Source of the DNA: Halobacteriales archaeon QS_6_71_20
GTDB taxonomy: Archaea > Halobacteriota > Halobacteria > Halobacteriales > Haloferacaceae
NCBI GenBank assembly: GCA_003020945.1
Contig: PXRU01000001.1
Location: 132,180-196,179, forward strand
Direction: 5' to 3'
DNA length: 64,000 nt
Positions 61,878 to 64,000 of this stretch are shown in pieces. Within the stretch, counting starts at the first letter, position 1. Each line of letters begins with the position of its first letter. The notes below the pieces were generated by a model. The model was not told where the DNA came from. It worked only from the letters and a program-made list of their open reading frames with translations, and ran no database searches. The translations under genes and the position numbers were made by a program.

Positions 61878-62844
61878 CTACAGCGATGCGTCGATCGCCT
61901 CGCCGGCGTCGACGCCGTTCCACAGCGCCTCGTGGACCCGGCCCCGGCCGGCGACCCAGTCGCCGGCGACGAACAGCCCGGCCGCCCGGGCGCGCTCGAC
62001 GGCGTCGGCCTCGGGGTCGATGCCGTCCTCCGGAAGCGCGTAGCGCCACCCCTGGTCGTCGACCCAGTCCGGGCCCGTCAGTCGGTCGTCGCCGACCAGC
62101 TCCGCCACCAGCGCCGCGGCGTCGTCGGCCGCCGCCGCCATCGGGTCGTCGTAGCGGGCGGTCGACCACTCGGGGCTCATCTGGGCGATCAGCAGCGTCT
62201 CCCCCTCGGGGACGTGGCCCCGCTTGCACTCCTCGCGGGAGAGCCACCCGACCTCGTGTTGCTTGTCCGTGTTGACGACGGCGTACCACGGCACGTCCAG
62301 CTCGAACTCGTAGTGGAGGACGACCGTCCGGATCGTCCGGAACTCGACGGCCTCGGCGGCCCCGCGGAGGTCGGCGAGCGCGCCGGCTTCGCCCCCCGGC
62401 CACGCGGTCGCCGCGAGCAGGTCGGCGGCCTGGGGCGCCGGCGGCGTGAGCAGCAGCGCGTCGAACGGGCCGTGGTCCCGGCCGTCGGTGTCGGTCGCGG
62501 TCCAGGCGCCGTCGGCGCGTCGCAGCGACTCGACGCGGGTGGACGTGCGCACCTCCGCGTCGGTGCGGGCGAGGAGCCGCTTGGCGAACTGGGTGATCCC
62601 CGCCTCCCAGGTGTACTTGTGGGCCTCCTGTCGGTCGCTCTCGCGGATCTCGCCGTCACACTCGAACGTCCACACCGGCTCGTCGACGTCGACGAGCCCC
62701 TCCGCCGTCGCGCCGGCGGGTCGCGGCCCGCCCGCCGACGCCGCGGGACTTCTCCAGCAGCACCACGTCGTGGTCGGTCCCCCTGAGCGCGTCCGCCGCG
62801 CCGGCGCCCGCGAGGCCCGCGCCGACGATGCCGATGTGTGCCAT
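61878..62844 (-). pseudogene. FAD-dependent oxidoreductase with internal deletion/frameshift
   Basis: Two frames make one renalase-like flavoprotein. From ATG 62844 the first gives MAHIGIVGAGLAGAGAADAL (dinucleotide-binding motif) and LLEKSRGVGGRAATRRRDG. The second frame resumes AEGLVDVDEPVWTFECDG and continues to GLFVAGDWVAGRGRVHEAL (FAD C-terminal motif) and stop 61878. The stretch between, usually containing the family DHGA(Q/N)Y(F/V) residues, is missing. A near-direct repeat, CGCGACGGCG-like, sits at the join (about 62705-62725), so a deletion between repeats is likely. An assembly gap is the alternative. Confidence 0.7.
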
Positions 62845-62946
62845 CGGTCGTGCATGGGGACCGAACGGGGTATCGCTTGCGGGCGATCCGGCGGGCACGA
62901 GACTGTGTTGAAAGCCTTATGCGGGACGACTACCCCACTACTGTCG

Positions 62947-63603
62947 ATGGTGTACGACGCGATCGTGTTCGACAACGACGGGGTGCTCGTGGGACGGACG
63001 AGCTACGACGTGCTCCACGAGGCCGCCTGGGACGCCTTCGAGGCGCTCTCGGTCGCCGACCCCGACCCCGAACACGTCGAGTCGATGGTCGTCGGCGTCT
63101 CCCCCGCGACGGTCGAGGAGGTCTGCTCGACGTACGACCTCACGCCGCGGGAGTTCTGGGCGATGCGGGACCGCACGGCGTTCGAGGCCCAGCGTCGCGA
63201 GGTTCACGAGGGGAACAAGCGGCTGTACGACGACGTGGAGGTGCTCCGGGACCTCTCGGCGCCGCTCGGGATCGTCTCCTCGAACCAACACGAGACCGTC
63301 GAGTTCCTGCTCGACCACTTCGGCGTCGCCGACCTGTTCGACACGGCCTACGGCCGGGAGCCGACCGTCGAGAGCCTCCGGCTGAAGAAGCCGAACAGCC
63401 ACTACATCGACCGCGCGCTCGCCGACCTGGGCGCCGAGACGGCGCTTTTCGTCGGCGACAACGAGTCCGACATCGAGGCCGCGAACAACGCCGGCATCGA
63501 CTCGGCGTTCATCCGCCGGCCCCACCGCACGGACTGGGAGCTGTCGGTCACGCCCACCTACGACATCGACGGCCTCGCCGACCTCCACGCGATCTGTAGC
63601 TGA
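62947..63603 (+). CDS. HAD-superfamily hydrolase
   Basis: The 218-residue protein has motif I VFDNDGVL (nucleophile aspartate), motif II IVSSNQ, motif III lysine in RLKKPNSHY, and motif IV FVGDNESDIEAA, as in phosphoglycolate-phosphatase-like enzymes. A TATA-like GCCTTATGCGG (about 62911-62921) lies about 28 bases before ATG 62947. Substrate not evident. Confidence 0.87.
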   Translation: MVYDAIVFDNDGVLVGRTSYDVLHEAAWDAFEALSVADPDPEHVESMVVGVSPATVEEVCSTYDLTPREFWAMRDRTAFEAQRREVHEGNKRLYDDVEVLRDLSAPLGIVSSNQHETVEFLLDHFGVADLFDTAYGREPTVESLRLKKPNSHYIDRALADLGAETALFVGDNESDIEAANNAGIDSAFIRRPHRTDWELSVTPTYDIDGLADLHAICS

Positions 63604-63681
63604 AACTGCCGCACGATCCGCGACTGCCGCGCGCCCTTCGACGACCGCCGGGGCTTTGCACGGCCGCCCCAACCCGCGAAC

Positions 63682-64000
63682 GTGAACGTCGACCCCGACC
63701 CGGACTCCGGTACCGATCCCGGCCGCGCCCCGGACCCCGACCTCGACCTCCCGTCCGTCGGCCTCGGCACGATGGGACTCGACGGCGACGCCGGCGCCGA
63801 CGCCGTGCGGACGGCGCTGGAGTTGGGCTACCGACACCTCGACACGGCGCAGGTGTACGAGAACGAGGCGACCGTCGGCGACGGACTCGCCGCGGCCGTC
63901 GAGGCGGGGGCGGTCGCACGCGCCGACGTGACCGTCGCGACGAAGACGTGGGTCGACAGGCTCGCGCCCGAGGACGTCCGCCCCTCGACGGCGGCGAGCC
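63682..64000 (+). CDS. Aldo/keto reductase (partial, runs off the window)
   Basis: From GTG 63682 the visible ~106 residues give an acidic proline-rich start (VNVDPDPDSGTDPGRAPDP), then LPSVGLGTMGLDG, GYRHLDTAQVYENEATVGDG (catalytic Asp and Tyr) and VTVATKTWVDRLA (catalytic Lys). It continues past base 64000. GGGCTTTGCACGG at about 63651-63663 is a plausible TATA region. It is a relative of the gene at 26212-27018. Confidence 0.85.
   Translation, partial: MNVDPDPDSGTDPGRAPDPDLDLPSVGLGTMGLDGDAGADAVRTALELGYRHLDTAQVYENEATVGDGLAAAVEAGAVARADVTVATKTWVDRLAPEDVRPSTAAS

Noticed and set aside
59228..62275. 1015-residue plus-strand ORF
   Set aside because: Shadow spanning the coiled-coil, RecA-like and beta-RFAP synthase genes on the other strand.

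Overview
The window is chromosomal DNA from a halophilic archaeon (class Halobacteria). The evidence is very high G+C, acidic proteins, leaderless genes with a TATA-like element about 25-30 bases before the start codon, frequent GTG starts and GTGA/ATGA overlaps, and haloarchaeal families (HalOD1, DUF5813-like, DUF5802-like, archaeal TFS, Cbf5, archaeal Cmk, Vms1-like). I cannot fix the genus; a Halorubrum/Haloferacales-like organism is plausible. Most of the window is ordinary core genome with a few accessory or decayed patches.

Layout. 1-3.3 kb: cmk, cbf5, an AstE/AspA-type hydrolase, tRNA-Pro(GGG). 3.4-10.8 kb: a lipoprotein and a membrane protein, a UbiA prenyltransferase fused to a lycopene-cyclase-type domain, ilvD, a membrane histidine kinase and a possible hydrolase remnant. 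10.8-16.5 kb: a B12-type ribonucleotide reductase carrying a 372-residue intein, preceded by a coupled 23-codon ORF and a perfect 18-bp palindrome, then a small membrane protein and tmk, so dNTP-supply genes sit together. 16.5-27.3 kb: paired lipoprotein-like genes, an orphan dehydrogenase E1-alpha, a TrkA protein between two RAM-domain paralogues, an ATP-grasp ligase, HalOD1 proteins around a Vms1-like gene, an aldo/keto reductase. 27.3-31.7 kb: ppc and a Rieske protein. 31.8-36 kb: the trpDFEG operon with overlapping genes. 36-42 kb: a six-repeat DUF5059-like/cupredoxin lipoprotein behind an operator-like inverted repeat, a Tat-exported protein, a low-G+C AAA/DUF4143 gene, a cyclophilin. 42-50 kb: a second AstE-like gene, two frameshifted genes, a fused siroheme decarboxylase (AhbA-AhbB type), and a coupled dgcN-dgcA-methyltransferase unit probably for D-glutamate catabolism. 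50-57.6 kb: an LLM flavoprotein, a candidate structured RNA, tRNA-Leu(TAA) with a nearby copy of its 3' end (an integration scar), a ferredoxin, a glutamate-cysteine-ligase-like enzyme, PspA, a hydrolase and a small secreted peptide. 57.6-64 kb: transcription factor S, zinc/coiled-coil proteins, a RecA-like protein with a degenerate Walker A, beta-RFAP synthase, a broken flavoprotein, a HAD hydrolase and the start of an aldo/keto reductase.

Three genes (43386-43909, 44246-45300, 61878-62844) need a frame change to read through, and one more (20943-21728) lacks its expected stop. Either this strain carries several decayed genes or the assembly has local indels; read data would decide. The items I find most worth following are the UbiA-cyclase fusion, the DUF5059/cupredoxin gene with its operator, the nrdJ leader ORF and palindrome, the possible structured RNA at 52217-52310, the tRNA-Leu scar and the dgcN-dgcA-methyltransferase unit.
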